Of a stretch of DNA of 13,693 nt, positions 1 through 7,782 are shown piece after piece. A model generated the notes under the pieces. It did not search any database, had not been told where the DNA came from, and saw nothing but the letters and a program-made list of their open reading frames with translations. The position numbers and the translations under genes were made by a program. This DNA is from JAAYAY01 sp964429355 (GTDB lineage: Bacteria > Planctomycetota > Planctomycetia > Pirellulales > Thermoguttaceae). Within the stretch, counting starts at the first letter, position 1. Every line of letters begins with the position of its first letter. The stretch is from assembly GCA_964429355.1 (NCBI GenBank), contig CAYSCH010000264.1:1-13693 (forward strand). Reading direction: 5' to 3'.

Positions 1-121
1 CGTGAGTGAGCCTTTCCGCAAGCAGCTTGTCCCCAATGAGCGGTTGGACGACATCCCGTTCACCCGCCGCCGCTGCGACTGGCCAGGCAAGGAGCATTGC
101 GATCATGAGCAGTTGTTTCAT
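1..121 (-). CDS. N-terminus of a secreted protein, cut by window edge
   Basis: Reading the minus strand from an ATG at 119-121 gives about 40 codons that stay open to the window edge. The product begins with a classic signal peptide: a Lys at position 2, a hydrophobic run (LLMIAMLLAWPVAAAA), and a likely cleavage site after the Ala cluster, before GERD. The mature part visible is only about 20 residues (DVVQPLIGDKLLAERL) and resembles nothing I can name. No clear Shine-Dalgarno sequence precedes the ATG. The gene lies downstream of the ATP-grasp gene on the same strand, separated by about 270 nt and a strong hairpin, so it is probably a separate transcription unit. The export prediction is fairly safe; the function is unknown. 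Confidence 0.6.
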   Translation of the reverse strand, partial: MKQLLMIAMLLAWPVAAAAGERDVVQPLIGDKLLAERLTH

Positions 122-359
122 GCCGTGAAGGATAGGGCATGTGTTGCTCGACCCCTGGCGAGATGCTGCCGGTTTGCGATCTCCCGTTGCCGGAAGAGTG
201 TGGACCGGAGTGTTGCACTCGCTGGAGGGTTTCGTTGGCACGGAGGCCAAGGTCGGGTCGTGCATGCCTGACCGATCCTGCGCGCCTGACTGAATCTGGC
301 TGTTCATTGTGTCGATTCCTCAATGAGCGATCGCGATTCTGGGTAACTTGAAATCTACC

Positions 360-406
360 TGCCCTCTCTGAGAAAGCGGCCGCAGGCCGTCTTCTCAGAA
401 AGGGCA
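360..406 (-). terminator. Long imperfect hairpin at the 3' end of the ATP-grasp gene
   Basis: This 47-nt inverted repeat is centred at 383. The outer arms TGCCCT/AGGGCA pair over 6 bp. After one mismatch, TCTGAGAA pairs with TTCTCAGA over 8 bp. After another mismatch, an inner GC stem pairs over about 6 bp around a 3-nt loop. The stop codon of the ATP-grasp gene (395-397) lies inside the right arm. There is no T-run on either side, so it is not a canonical intrinsic terminator. It could end transcription with a factor, protect the mRNA 3' end, or be a mobile palindromic element. Confidence 0.5.
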
Positions 407-1222
407 ACTCATCGGACAAGCGGCGAAGTAGTGGTTCCTGAAATCCCATCGACGCTCTGCATCCGTCATTCTGTCTGAACGAACACAGGATTGCAACAAC
501 GTATCCAGCACGCGGCGGGGATCGCACGCGTAGATCCCTGAGGCCCAACATTCGTTGAATTCAACGACCGCCCAACCCCGGCAAGCGATGATACCTACGT
601 CAAGGACAAAGGCTGGGGGGCAGTCAACGGCCGATGATTCCAGCACGGACCGGGCACACTGCTCTGCGGCATCCGTTTCCGACCGCGTTGCCCCGAGCAG
701 ATCTGCATGATCTTGAATGATCTTGCCGTGCCGTCTGTACGGGCTGATCGCGACGACCTTGCGATCAATGACGAAGCAGCGGTACTCGACGGACCATTCC
801 ACCGGTTCACCCACGTGAACCAAGGCATTCGGCGGCACCTTGGACGCAGCATTTGCCAGCGACGAGGAACTGTAGACGCCGGCCGGAAAGGCCTTGCTGA
901 CCGAGTGCTTGACGAAGGCGTGTCCGGATATCTGCAAAGCCTCGCCGAGGGTCATTTGACGCAAGTCTCGAAGCAGGAACTGCGATGGCAATTGTACCGT
1001 CCAATCCGGACTGCAACCGAGCAGCGAACGCGACAATTGGCCGGCTATGTCAAATGCGTGAGGTGCAGTGTAAAACAACGCAATGCCATCGTCCGGCGGA
1101 TCGAACCAGTCCGGAACGCGTTGACCATCGAGGCGTAGAGTCTCCCAGCCGAGTTCCCTCGCCGCCTGTCGGAGGACTTGCGAATCTGTGGTGTAGCGAG
1201 ATGAAACGATCAGCGAGGGCAT
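395..1222 (-). CDS. ATP-grasp domain protein, R2K type (DUF4343-like)
   Basis: The 275-residue product looks like an R2K-clade ATP-grasp enzyme. This fold normally uses ATP to activate a carboxylate as an acyl phosphate and ligate it to an amine or thiol. The N-terminal part (VSSRYTTDSQVLRQAARELGW) resembles the pre-ATP-grasp region. A central AFVKHSVSKAFPAGVY segment and EWSVEYRCFVIDRKVVA follow. The C-terminal VVEFNECWASGIYACDP carries the Glu and Asn expected to bind Mg-ATP. The start is the ATG at 1220-1222. An in-frame TTG ten codons upstream is possible but less likely, and neither has a clear ribosome binding site. The substrate is unknown. From memory, R2K ATP-grasp proteins occur in conflict and NAD/RNA-repair neighbourhoods. 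Here the gene shares the strand of the NAD operon but lies about 9 kb away from it. Confidence 0.8.
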   Translation of the reverse strand: MPSLIVSSRYTTDSQVLRQAARELGWETLRLDGQRVPDWFDPPDDGIALFYTAPHAFDIAGQLSRSLLGCSPDWTVQLPSQFLLRDLRQMTLGEALQISGHAFVKHSVSKAFPAGVYSSSSLANAASKVPPNALVHVGEPVEWSVEYRCFVIDRKVVAISPYRRHGKIIQDHADLLGATRSETDAAEQCARSVLESSAVDCPPAFVLDVGIIACRGWAVVEFNECWASGIYACDPRRVLDTLLQSCVRSDRMTDAERRWDFRNHYFAACPMSCPF

Positions 1223-1395
1223 TCTTGATTCGGCATGAAGCGGCGATCGCAAAACAACTGGTTGCTAGTCAGCAAGTTAGCACGATTCTCAGTCCATTGC
1301 CACCCGATCAATGGAGGACGATCGGCACCGGCCCGCGTTCCGTTAGGCCGTTTGATCGGACAGTGGCCAACGACGAAGTTGAGCAGCGGAGCGAT

Positions 1396-1782
1396 CTACC
1401 GCTCGCTCTCGGATTGGTCGTGCCTTTCCTTCACTTCCATCAGCCAATTCAGAAACTTCAGTGTGCGATTACATGCTGGACAAACCTTGCCCTTCGAGAC
1501 TCCGGGTCTTTCCACCGACCTGAGTTCTCTGAACTCGGCGGTGCCGAGCCCAATCGCCTTCCCCTGGGGCAAGCCGAACTGTTCAGGATCATGGGACGAG
1601 AAATCGACCATGCAGAAGTTGCACAGCACGATCCGAATGCCGAACACCTCGAATTCCCAATACGTATGCGCGCCTGAGGCGAGATGATCGAGTTCGGCCG
1701 AATCGTGCCCGCATTCCCAACACGGAGAGACATCCCGGATCTCCAATTCGGTCGAGCAGATTGGGCAGTGTTGCCTCTTCAT
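1396..1782 (-). CDS. Small zinc-ribbon protein with four CxxC knuckles
   Basis: The 128-residue protein carries four CxxC pairs: CPIC near residue 6, CWEC near 21, CNFC near 54 and CPAC near 100. This fits two zinc-binding ribbons. Between the first and second halves is a conserved-looking stretch (HTYWEFEVFGIRIVLC). The charged C-terminus (KERHDQSESER) is probably disordered. The ATG at 1780-1782 places the first knuckle at the very N-terminus, where such ribbons usually begin. No ribosome binding site is evident. It lies 173 nt upstream of the ATP-grasp gene on the same strand and might be cotranscribed with it. I do not recognise a characterised family. Zinc binding is a firm inference from the cysteines; any nucleic-acid or protein-binding role is open. 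Confidence 0.7.
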   Translation of the reverse strand: MKRQHCPICSTELEIRDVSPCWECGHDSAELDHLASGAHTYWEFEVFGIRIVLCNFCMVDFSSHDPEQFGLPQGKAIGLGTAEFRELRSVERPGVSKGKVCPACNRTLKFLNWLMEVKERHDQSESER

Positions 1783-1993
1783 TTTCGTTGGCCCCGGTTG
1801 GAGTTTGTCTCAGTCATCCGTGGTTTTTCGAGGCCCATCACCAGCGTTTGAGCAGGTGATACGGCAACGTTGAGCGACCCAGGCCCAACCGCCACCGAAA
1901 ATGCCCGATCGGCTGCAACAGGCGCGGGCAAATTCTCGCAAACCCTCCCGCTACGCAGCAGGTCGCTGCAGCGCCTGGTTTACCTACTCGTTG

Positions 1994-2530
1994 TCAGGCA
2001 TCGGAACCCGTAACCACTGGCAGCGCGCCCGTCTTCGCTGCCCGTCCCTTCGCCAAAACTATCACCAGCACTCCCAGAACACTGCCCGCAATACTTGCGA
2101 TGAGTCCATCTTGAAGCGAAAGCCGGATTTCCCCTGAGTCGTTGGGAGTAACCGAGCCAGCAAAATACCTCAGGTAGTGGAACACCAGGCCGATTACGGG
2201 TCCAAGAAGGACGAGTGCGCCCAAGAGAATGACTGCACGCGTTCGAAATGACGGAATGGGTTGGCGAGGTGCCGACCCGCGTACCAGGAAAAGCCCGACA
2301 ACCGCCCCCAGAAAAACACATTCTGTGGGCTGGCCTGAATTGAGCCCTGATACGGAGGCGAGATACACGACAAGAGGGGCGACGAAGGCGGCCAGAATCA
2401 ACTGGCTCAATCGCCAGTGGGCGCGACAAAAAACAAGATTGAGGCAGCCGGCGAGGATCGCTGCCACCAGGCCCAGAACGAGCCGAGGAACAAATGGCAT
2501 CGGCGGTAACAGAGAAAGAAGCATTATCAT
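1994..2530 (-). CDS. Hypothetical membrane protein, about five helices
   Basis: The 178-residue product is strongly hydrophobic, with about five predicted membrane spans: near residues 13-35, 42-64, 70-84, 96-120 and 143-160. Short charged loops separate them. One Arg-rich loop (RGSAPRQPIPSFRTR) between spans three and four is probably cytoplasmic. The tail ends in a Lys/Arg-containing segment. The ATG at 2528-2530 is the first in frame; another ATG lies two codons downstream, and neither has a good Shine-Dalgarno sequence. No family is recognisable. The hydrophobicity pattern and a single long frame support a real gene. It is transcribed away from the hydrolase gene and toward the zinc-ribbon gene, with about 210 nt between the latter two. 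Confidence 0.6.
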   Translation of the reverse strand: MIMLLSLLPPMPFVPRLVLGLVAAILAGCLNLVFCRAHWRLSQLILAAFVAPLVVYLASVSGLNSGQPTECVFLGAVVGLFLVRGSAPRQPIPSFRTRAVILLGALVLLGPVIGLVFHYLRYFAGSVTPNDSGEIRLSLQDGLIASIAGSVLGVLVIVLAKGRAAKTGALPVVTGSDA

Positions 2531-2944
2531 CGCTCAGCAGAGGTCTCCAACAACACCCATCACGCGCGCCTGCTCCATGGATCCAACCATCCTCCCAGAC
2601 TCGACGGCCCCTTCGCACCCGGATGTTGAGCGCCATCGGTGGTGATCCATCGCCAACTCCTTCGTGGCTCCCAAGTCGCAGTGTAGTCCGCACCTGCCGA
2701 AGGACTTGCAGCAGGATCGGCTGTTTCGTCCAACTCCGGAGACATCACCCCTGCGGACATCATTCTACGCAGTTCAAGAACGGTCGGTCAATTGTCATGT
2801 CGCCCGGTTATTTCGCGGAACGATCCCCCCTTCGCTTGTAGCTGCCCCAAGCCGCTTCCGCGGCGTCTTTCCCTCCCCTACAATAACCCTCGCAACACAC
2901 AAGTACCCTGTCCCATGTCAACTTGTCCAGTGGGAGCCAGTTCG
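2531..2944. other. Intergenic region between divergent genes
   Basis: About 410 nt separate the membrane-protein gene (minus) from the hydrolase gene (plus), and I see no convincing coding sequence in it. A 67-codon minus frame at 2560-2763 has no recognisable motif. For the plus-strand genes, TACAAT at 2879-2884 is a plausible -10 element, but the hexamer 17 nt upstream (TTCCGC) is a poor -35. The hydrolase ribosome binding site GGGAG lies at 2932-2936, 8 nt before its ATG. Confidence 0.35.
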
Positions 2945-4120
2945 ATGATACCCAAAGTAGCCAAGAATCGTGGGTACACATTCGCTCGCCTGGTAGCAGC
3001 AGCGATCGTCCTGCTGGTCTTCCTGACCCTCCAGACGAGCCTGGCCCAGGATCCCTCCAGCCCGGCCAAGGCCTGGGAGACGATTGCTCCCTTCTTCTCG
3101 CCCCCCGCTGAGTTCGAAGGCCAGGTGGGCGACTATCGATCGCCCCTCCAGTTCGCCGACGGACGCCCCGTCAAAACCGCCGAGGACTGGGCCCGCCGAC
3201 GCGCAGAGATTCTCAACCAGTGGAACTTTCTCATGGGCCAGTGGCCCCCCTTGATCACCGATCCCAAGGTCGAGATCCTTGAAACCACACGCCGCGACAA
3301 CTTCCAGCAGCTCAAGATTCGCTTCCACTGGACACCCAACGAACTGACCACCGGCTACTTGCTCATCCCCGATGGCGATGGCCCCAGGCCCGCGGTGGTC
3401 ACCGTCTTCTACGAGCCGGAGACGGCCGCCGGCCTGGCGGGAAAAGAGTATCGCGATTTCGCCTGCCAGTTGGCCCGGCGCGGCTTCATCGCCCTTTCGC
3501 TCGGCACCACCGAGGCAACCGAGGCCAAGACCTATGCCCTCTACTATCCCGACATCGACCACGCCGAGGTCCAGCCCCTCTCGATGCTCGCCTATGCGGC
3601 CGCCAACGCCTGGTACGTCCTGGCCCAGCGTCCCGAGGTCGATTCCAGCCGCATCGGCATCGTCGGCCACTCCTTCGGCGGCAAGTGGGCCATGTTCGCC
3701 TCCTGCCTGTTCGACAAGTTCGCCTGCGCCGTCTGGTCCGATCCGGGCATCGTCTTCGACACTCGCCCCAGCGTGAACTACTGGGAGCCCTGGTACCTCG
3801 GCTACCACCCCCGCCCCTGGCGCGAGCGGGGCGTGATTACGGAGAAGAATCCCGGTCACGGGCTGTATCTCCAGCTCCTGGCCGACGGCCGCGACCTGCA
3901 CGAGCTGCACGCCCTCATGGCCCCTCGCCCCTTCCTGGTGTCGGGCGGCTCGGAAGATGCTCCCAAGCGCTGGATCCCGCTCAATCACACGATTGCCGTC
4001 AATCGCCTCCTGGGCTACTCCAACCGGGTTGCCATGACCAACCGGCCGGACCACTCGCCCAACGCGGAATCGAACGAGCAGATTTATGCCTTCTTCCAGC
4101 ATTTCCTGAAAGACCAGTGA
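2945..4120 (+). CDS. Secreted alpha/beta hydrolase (esterase-like)
   Basis: The 391-residue product begins with a signal peptide: basic N-terminus, hydrophobic core near residues 16-30, and probable cleavage after SLA at residue 34. The mature part has an alpha/beta-hydrolase fold of the acetyl-xylan-esterase or dienelactone-hydrolase kind. The nucleophile elbow GHSFGG puts the catalytic Ser at 243. An acidic residue in SGGSEDA near 337-338 and His 370 in RPDHSPN complete a likely triad. The start was chosen at 2945 because GGGAG lies 8 nt upstream and the signal peptide follows directly; the in-frame upstream extension lacks such features. It is followed after 10 nt by the URO-D gene, so the two likely form an operon. 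The substrate is unknown; a carbohydrate ester is a reasonable guess. Confidence 0.85.
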   Translation: MIPKVAKNRGYTFARLVAAAIVLLVFLTLQTSLAQDPSSPAKAWETIAPFFSPPAEFEGQVGDYRSPLQFADGRPVKTAEDWARRRAEILNQWNFLMGQWPPLITDPKVEILETTRRDNFQQLKIRFHWTPNELTTGYLLIPDGDGPRPAVVTVFYEPETAAGLAGKEYRDFACQLARRGFIALSLGTTEATEAKTYALYYPDIDHAEVQPLSMLAYAAANAWYVLAQRPEVDSSRIGIVGHSFGGKWAMFASCLFDKFACAVWSDPGIVFDTRPSVNYWEPWYLGYHPRPWRERGVITEKNPGHGLYLQLLADGRDLHELHALMAPRPFLVSGGSEDAPKRWIPLNHTIAVNRLLGYSNRVAMTNRPDHSPNAESNEQIYAFFQHFLKDQ

Positions 4121-4130
4121 GCCTTCCGTG

Positions 4131-5255
4131 ATGACCCTCCGCGATCGGATCCTGGCCGTCTACCGCGGCGACACTCCCGACCTGGTTCCCTGCATGCTGG
4201 ATCTCTCGCACTGGTTCTACCACAAGCACCATTTGCCCTGGGATCTGAGCCAGGCCTATGAACAGGCCGAAACCGATCTGATCCGCTATCACCGGCAACT
4301 TGGCGTGGGGTTCTACCTTCCCAACCTTGCTTCCTTCTATTCGGTGACGTTTCCTCCCGACATTCAGGTCGAGACGCACAAGCTCGAAGCCCACGGCGTG
4401 CGCGAAATCGTCTGGCAGATCCGCACGCCCCTGGGCTCGATCCAGCGCCGCCGCCGCTGGGAAGAAACGACCTACGCGTGGGGCATCAGCCGCTGGGGAA
4501 TTCGTAGCGAGCACGACCTCCGCGTCTTCGGCTACGCCATGAGCGGCCGCCGGTACTCGCCCAAGTGGGAGAACTACCAGGCGTGGTTCAGCGAGGTCGG
4601 CGATACCGGCGTCGTCTACCTGCCCGCCGGCTACAGCGCCATGGGCCACCTGCTCCACTACTGGATGGGCGTCGAAGCGGTGGCTTACGCCCTGGTCGAC
4701 TATCCCCAGGCCCTGCGGGAGGTCGTCGATGCGGTCAATGCCAACAACCTCCAGCTCATCGAACTGCTCGCCCAGTCGCCCGCCGAAATCATCATCATGG
4801 GCGACAATTTTTCCGGCGACGTTCAGCCCCCGGCATTCTTTCAGAAATGGTCGGCGGAGTACTACGAAAAGGCGGTTCGCCGCCTCCACGAGGCCGGCAA
4901 GTTCGTCGCCGTCCATATCGATGGGCGACTGCGCGGGGCCCTCCGCATGATCGCCGCGACCGGCGCCGATTGCGGCGACGCCATCACCCCCGCTCCCCTC
5001 GGCGATCTCACCGCCGCCCAGTGCCGCGATGAGGCCGGCCCCGATTTCATCCTCTCCGGCGGCGTCTCCCCCGACCTTTGGCTGCCGCATACACCCCTGG
5101 ACGCCTTTCAGAGCAAGGTCCGCCAGTGGCTGGAATTGCGCAAGTCCAGCCCGCGCTTGATCGCCAATGCCGGCGACCAGGTCCCCCCCGGCGCCGACGA
5201 GGATCGCATCCAGCTCATGGCAGACTTAGTCGAGAAACACGGACGCTACGGTTGA
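4131..5255 (+). CDS. Uroporphyrinogen decarboxylase (URO-D) family protein
   Basis: The 374-residue product has the shape of the URO-D superfamily (HemE and the MtaA/CmuA methyltransferases). It begins with TLRDRILAVYRGDTPDLVPC. The C-terminal half carries EIIIMGDNFSGD, then HIDGRLRGALRMIAATGADC, then the TPAPLGDLT and ILSGGVSP segments of the TIM-barrel core. It lacks the usual HemE N-terminal Arg-rich substrate signature, so it is more likely a paralogue acting in methyl transfer or an unknown decarboxylation than true haem synthesis. The ATG at 4131 is taken as the start; a GTG directly before it is an alternative. The gene lies 10 nt after the secreted hydrolase gene and is probably cotranscribed with it. 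Its last 30 nt overlap, tail to tail, the end of the PurA-like gene on the opposite strand. Confidence 0.85.
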   Translation: MTLRDRILAVYRGDTPDLVPCMLDLSHWFYHKHHLPWDLSQAYEQAETDLIRYHRQLGVGFYLPNLASFYSVTFPPDIQVETHKLEAHGVREIVWQIRTPLGSIQRRRRWEETTYAWGISRWGIRSEHDLRVFGYAMSGRRYSPKWENYQAWFSEVGDTGVVYLPAGYSAMGHLLHYWMGVEAVAYALVDYPQALREVVDAVNANNLQLIELLAQSPAEIIIMGDNFSGDVQPPAFFQKWSAEYYEKAVRRLHEAGKFVAVHIDGRLRGALRMIAATGADCGDAITPAPLGDLTAAQCRDEAGPDFILSGGVSPDLWLPHTPLDAFQSKVRQWLELRKSSPRLIANAGDQVPPGADEDRIQLMADLVEKHGRYG

Positions 5256-6596
5256 GCCCTTTCCGACCGGATAACCGGCAATGTCCCGTTCCTGTTCTGA
5301 TGATCGTCGTCGGAATGGCAGATCAGCCAGGGTTCTATCTTGCCACGTAGGGCCATTACCGGTGAGGACCACCTGGGCCACGTCGCGCGCGAGCCTGTCG
5401 CAAATTGCCATGGGAGCTGCCGGCTCGCAGACCCCAGTGACGTGTTCCAGCAAGGCGGTGAGTTCTTGCTGTCGGGCCAGCCAGGGAATCGGCGACGGCG
5501 AAAGTCTTTCCATAGGCACGCTCGAATTGCACCTGTAGGTAGCACAGAGCTTGGACGATACGCCCGCCAACTGGTCAAGGCAGTTCACCGCCAGTCCGTC
5601 CAACGGGCCGCCGACGGCCTCGGCGGCGTAGCGCAGGAGCACCAGGTCCAGCCAGCCGCGGCGGATCGTGCCTTGCCAGGCTTTCGTCGGGTTGCCAGGG
5701 GCGGAGGGGCTTGCATCGAGCTCAGGGTCCCAGTTCGGAAGCGGGCCGGCACCGTGGCGGGTCATGTAGGCTCGCGTGACGCCCAAGGTGCAGAGTTCGT
5801 CGGCCCGGCTCTCTTCCACCATGGCGAGGGCGTGCTGCAGGGTCACCGTGCTCCAGGTGGTGTATGGGTGGAACCCCCGCCACTCGTCCAGGAGCACGCC
5901 CTGCGCCCCCTCGAAGATGGCCGTGGTGTATTCGGGCACGACGGCCTGAAACTGGAGCGGGACGGCCATCTGCCAGAGCTGCCGGGCGATCTGGCGGGCC
6001 GGCTCCATGAAGAGCTCCAGGCGCCAGCGCTGGTCTTCCGGAACATGTTCCACGAGTTCCTGGGCCTCGAGCAAGACTCGCTGCCGCAGAAGCTCCAACT
6101 TGCCGGCAAGCGTCTGGCGATCCACAAGGTCGGCGGCGAAGATCGCATCCTGGCCGTGCTTGAGCCAGTAGCTGCGCGTCTCTCCGATGCCGTGGCCGCA
6201 AGAGCCGTGGCGAGCGGCGCCGCGGGCCAGTTCGCGCAGCCGGTTGAGTTGCTGGTGGTAAGCCGTCGATACCAGGGCGCGCGGGTGGATGAGCAGCTTG
6301 AGGAACGGGTCGTCGCCGGTGATTTCCAGCAAGTGCCGGGCCTCCTTGTGCATGGCCGGCGGGTTGACGACCATCTGCTCGCCGAGGTACGTTGCCGCCC
6401 CGGCCAGCGTGCCGGCGCCAAACTGGGCAAAGGCGTGTCGGCGCCCATCGGGGAGCACGACATTGTGCCCGGCCTGGGAGCCGCCGCAGTAGCGCACGAC
6501 AAGGTCGGCTTGGAGCCGACGCGTGAGGAAGTCGACGGTTGCGCCTTTGCCTTCGTCGCCAAATCCCAATCCTTGAACAATCACCGCTCGCTTCAT
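5226..6596 (-). CDS. Divergent adenylosuccinate synthetase-like (PurA paralogue)
   Basis: The 456-residue product aligns along its length with adenylosuccinate synthetase, which uses GTP to couple aspartate to IMP. The N-terminal GFGDEGKG keeps the catalytic Asp (Asp14) and Lys17. GGSQAGH keeps the catalytic His (His44), but the classical NN before AGH is SQ here. FEGAQGVLLD and VTRAYMTRHGAGPLP match conserved PurA blocks. The nucleotide-binding regions differ visibly: HGIGETRSYWL replaces the usual GRGIGP-type loop, and the C-terminus lacks the standard ending. This points to a paralogue with an altered substrate rather than the housekeeping enzyme. The start at 6594-6596 has AAGGA 8 nt upstream. 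It follows the VWA gene by 172 nt. The true acceptor is unknown. Confidence 0.85.
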   Translation of the reverse strand: MKRAVIVQGLGFGDEGKGATVDFLTRRLQADLVVRYCGGSQAGHNVVLPDGRRHAFAQFGAGTLAGAATYLGEQMVVNPPAMHKEARHLLEITGDDPFLKLLIHPRALVSTAYHQQLNRLRELARGAARHGSCGHGIGETRSYWLKHGQDAIFAADLVDRQTLAGKLELLRQRVLLEAQELVEHVPEDQRWRLELFMEPARQIARQLWQMAVPLQFQAVVPEYTTAIFEGAQGVLLDEWRGFHPYTTWSTVTLQHALAMVEESRADELCTLGVTRAYMTRHGAGPLPNWDPELDASPSAPGNPTKAWQGTIRRGWLDLVLLRYAAEAVGGPLDGLAVNCLDQLAGVSSKLCATYRCNSSVPMERLSPSPIPWLARQQELTALLEHVTGVCEPAAPMAICDRLARDVAQVVLTGNGPTWQDRTLADLPFRRRSSEQERDIAGYPVGKGSTVASVFLD

Positions 6597-6616
6597 CGGT
6601 TCGATCCTTTGCCAGG

Positions 6617-6645
6617 ATGGGGCCGGCGGCGGGCACCGGCCCCAT
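6617..6645 (-). promoter_or_regulatory. Perfect hairpin in the PurA-like leader
   Basis: A perfect 10-bp inverted repeat, ATGGGGCCGG with CCGGCCCCAT, encloses a 9-nt loop. It ends about 8 nt upstream of the ribosome binding site of the PurA-like gene (AAGGA at 6605-6609). There is no T-run, so it is not a typical terminator. It could be a processing or stability element between the VWA and PurA-like cistrons, a translational control element, or an operator. Confidence 0.4.
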
Positions 6646-6694
6646 TCTTGGAGTTTGCATGGCAAATGAGCCCTGGCATTCGGCGGCGCCCGGC

Positions 6695-6716
6695 AAAAAA
6701 CCAGGCTTCCGCTGGT
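6695..6716 (-). terminator. Weak terminator-like stem with T-run after the VWA gene
   Basis: On the minus strand, ACCAG pairs with CTGGT around a 7-nt loop. A run of six T (including the last stem base) follows, at 6700-6695. It lies about 50 nt after the VWA stop codon. The stem is only 5 bp, so it may cause partial termination between the VWA and PurA-like genes, or be chance. Confidence 0.3.
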
Positions 6717-6768
6717 CGCCCTCGCTCATTGGGCAGGTGACGATCTATGGAACAGCCAACACGTACTG

Positions 6769-7752
6769 CTAAAGCCGGGTCAGGCCGGTTCCGGTCCCCA
6801 GCGACGGCAAAGCCAGCGATCGCTGCCGCGGGCCTCGCTCGACGACGGGCATCAGGGCCCGGGAGACCGTATCCGACACGCATCCGTGCCCGGTATCCGT
6901 GAGGTCGCGGCAGACCCCGTCCAGGTCGACGACGCCTTCGGCCAGGCCGATCGTCGACGCGATCAGTTCGGAGATCCCGTTGGGATCTTCCAGCCGGATC
7001 ATGTTCTGACCCAGCAGTTCCACCCAGCGACCGTGGATCTTCGGATCGTCGTAGTAGCTGGTCAGGTTGGGAAGGATGAAGTAGGTGTCGTACCTTGCTT
7101 CCAGCTCACGCACCATCTGGTCCAGGGGGATATCCTCGCCGAGTCGATCCCCGATGACCTTGGCGACTTCCTTCCGCTTGACACGGCCGTAGGGCATCTC
7201 GTCGCCGATGAGGAACAGGTATCCCCGCTGTCCCCGCTGCTCCAGGCAGTCGATCGAGGTGTACCGGGCCATGAAGTACATGGCCAACTCGTAGGACTCG
7301 GTCTGCTGCCCGCCGCCACCGCCTTCGAGCCAGAGTTTGGCCAGGTCGTGGTCGATCTCGATGCCCGACTCGAACTGTCCGACCTGCAGGGGCGCTCGGT
7401 CGCAGGTTGCATCGCCGATCCCGCCGATGAGAATCTGCGGATGGGCCAGGTAGCCCTTGCGGAGCAGCAGGCCCATCAACTGGCAGAGATTCTCCTGCAG
7501 GATGCGAGGTACGCGGCCCATGGAGCCGGTCACGTCGAACAACACGGCGACGGCCCTCGATTCGGGGTGGGCCTGGCTGTCACGGCACTCCCGGCTCTTG
7601 ACCCCGCAGGGATTCATCTGGTCGTGGACCCGGCGGTCGCGAGGCGGCAACCGCATGTTGTGATCGTGATACTCGAACGCGCTCTTGCCCGCACGCCGCA
7701 GGAAGGAAGCCCGCTCCCGGTAGTGGTCGTCGCTCCAGTAGGTTCCGCCCAT
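6769..7752 (-). CDS. VWA (von Willebrand factor A) domain protein
   Basis: The 327-residue product contains a VWA fold, which binds a metal ion through a MIDAS site and usually acts as a protein-interaction or scaffold module. AVAVLFDVTGSMGR near residues 67-80 supplies the DxTxS motif (Asp73, Thr75, Ser77). Thr151 after a Gly-rich loop and Asp184 in LFLIGDE are likely the remaining ligands. The about 60 N-terminal residues are charged and Arg-rich. There is no signal peptide or membrane segment, so it is likely cytoplasmic. The start has AGGAG 8 nt upstream. It is preceded by a 29-codon gene 30 nt upstream and followed by the PurA-like gene. Cytoplasmic VWA proteins often partner with AAA ATPases or with RNA-binding proteins such as Ro60, but no such partner is visible here. 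Confidence 0.85.
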   Translation of the reverse strand: MGGTYWSDDHYRERASFLRRAGKSAFEYHDHNMRLPPRDRRVHDQMNPCGVKSRECRDSQAHPESRAVAVLFDVTGSMGRVPRILQENLCQLMGLLLRKGYLAHPQILIGGIGDATCDRAPLQVGQFESGIEIDHDLAKLWLEGGGGGQQTESYELAMYFMARYTSIDCLEQRGQRGYLFLIGDEMPYGRVKRKEVAKVIGDRLGEDIPLDQMVRELEARYDTYFILPNLTSYYDDPKIHGRWVELLGQNMIRLEDPNGISELIASTIGLAEGVVDLDGVCRDLTDTGHGCVSDTVSRALMPVVERGPRQRSLALPSLGTGTGLTRL

Positions 7753-7782
7753 AACAGTCGCTCCTTTCGTGAAATCAGGCCA

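Noticed and set aside
2560..2763. A 67-codon minus frame upstream of the membrane protein
   Set aside because: No ribosome binding site, domain or coding signature could be seen, so it is treated as intergenic.
2918..4102. A 394-codon open frame on the minus strand opposite the hydrolase gene
   Set aside because: It is the complement of a GC-rich gene with recognisable domains. Its own product is a low-complexity Gly/Val/Glu-rich sequence without motifs.
3999..5090. A 363-codon minus-strand frame opposite the URO-D gene
   Set aside because: It overlaps a well-supported URO-D gene for nearly its whole length and has no recognisable domain.
5226..6596. PurZ-type (2-aminoadenine genome) enzyme
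   Set aside because: Phage PurZ enzymes lack the catalytic Asp of the GDEGKG motif; here Asp14 is present, and no other Z-genome genes or phage genes are nearby.
5340..6740. A 466-codon plus-strand frame opposite the PurA-like gene
   Set aside because: The minus strand encodes clear PurA motifs here; the plus frame is a GC-driven shadow.
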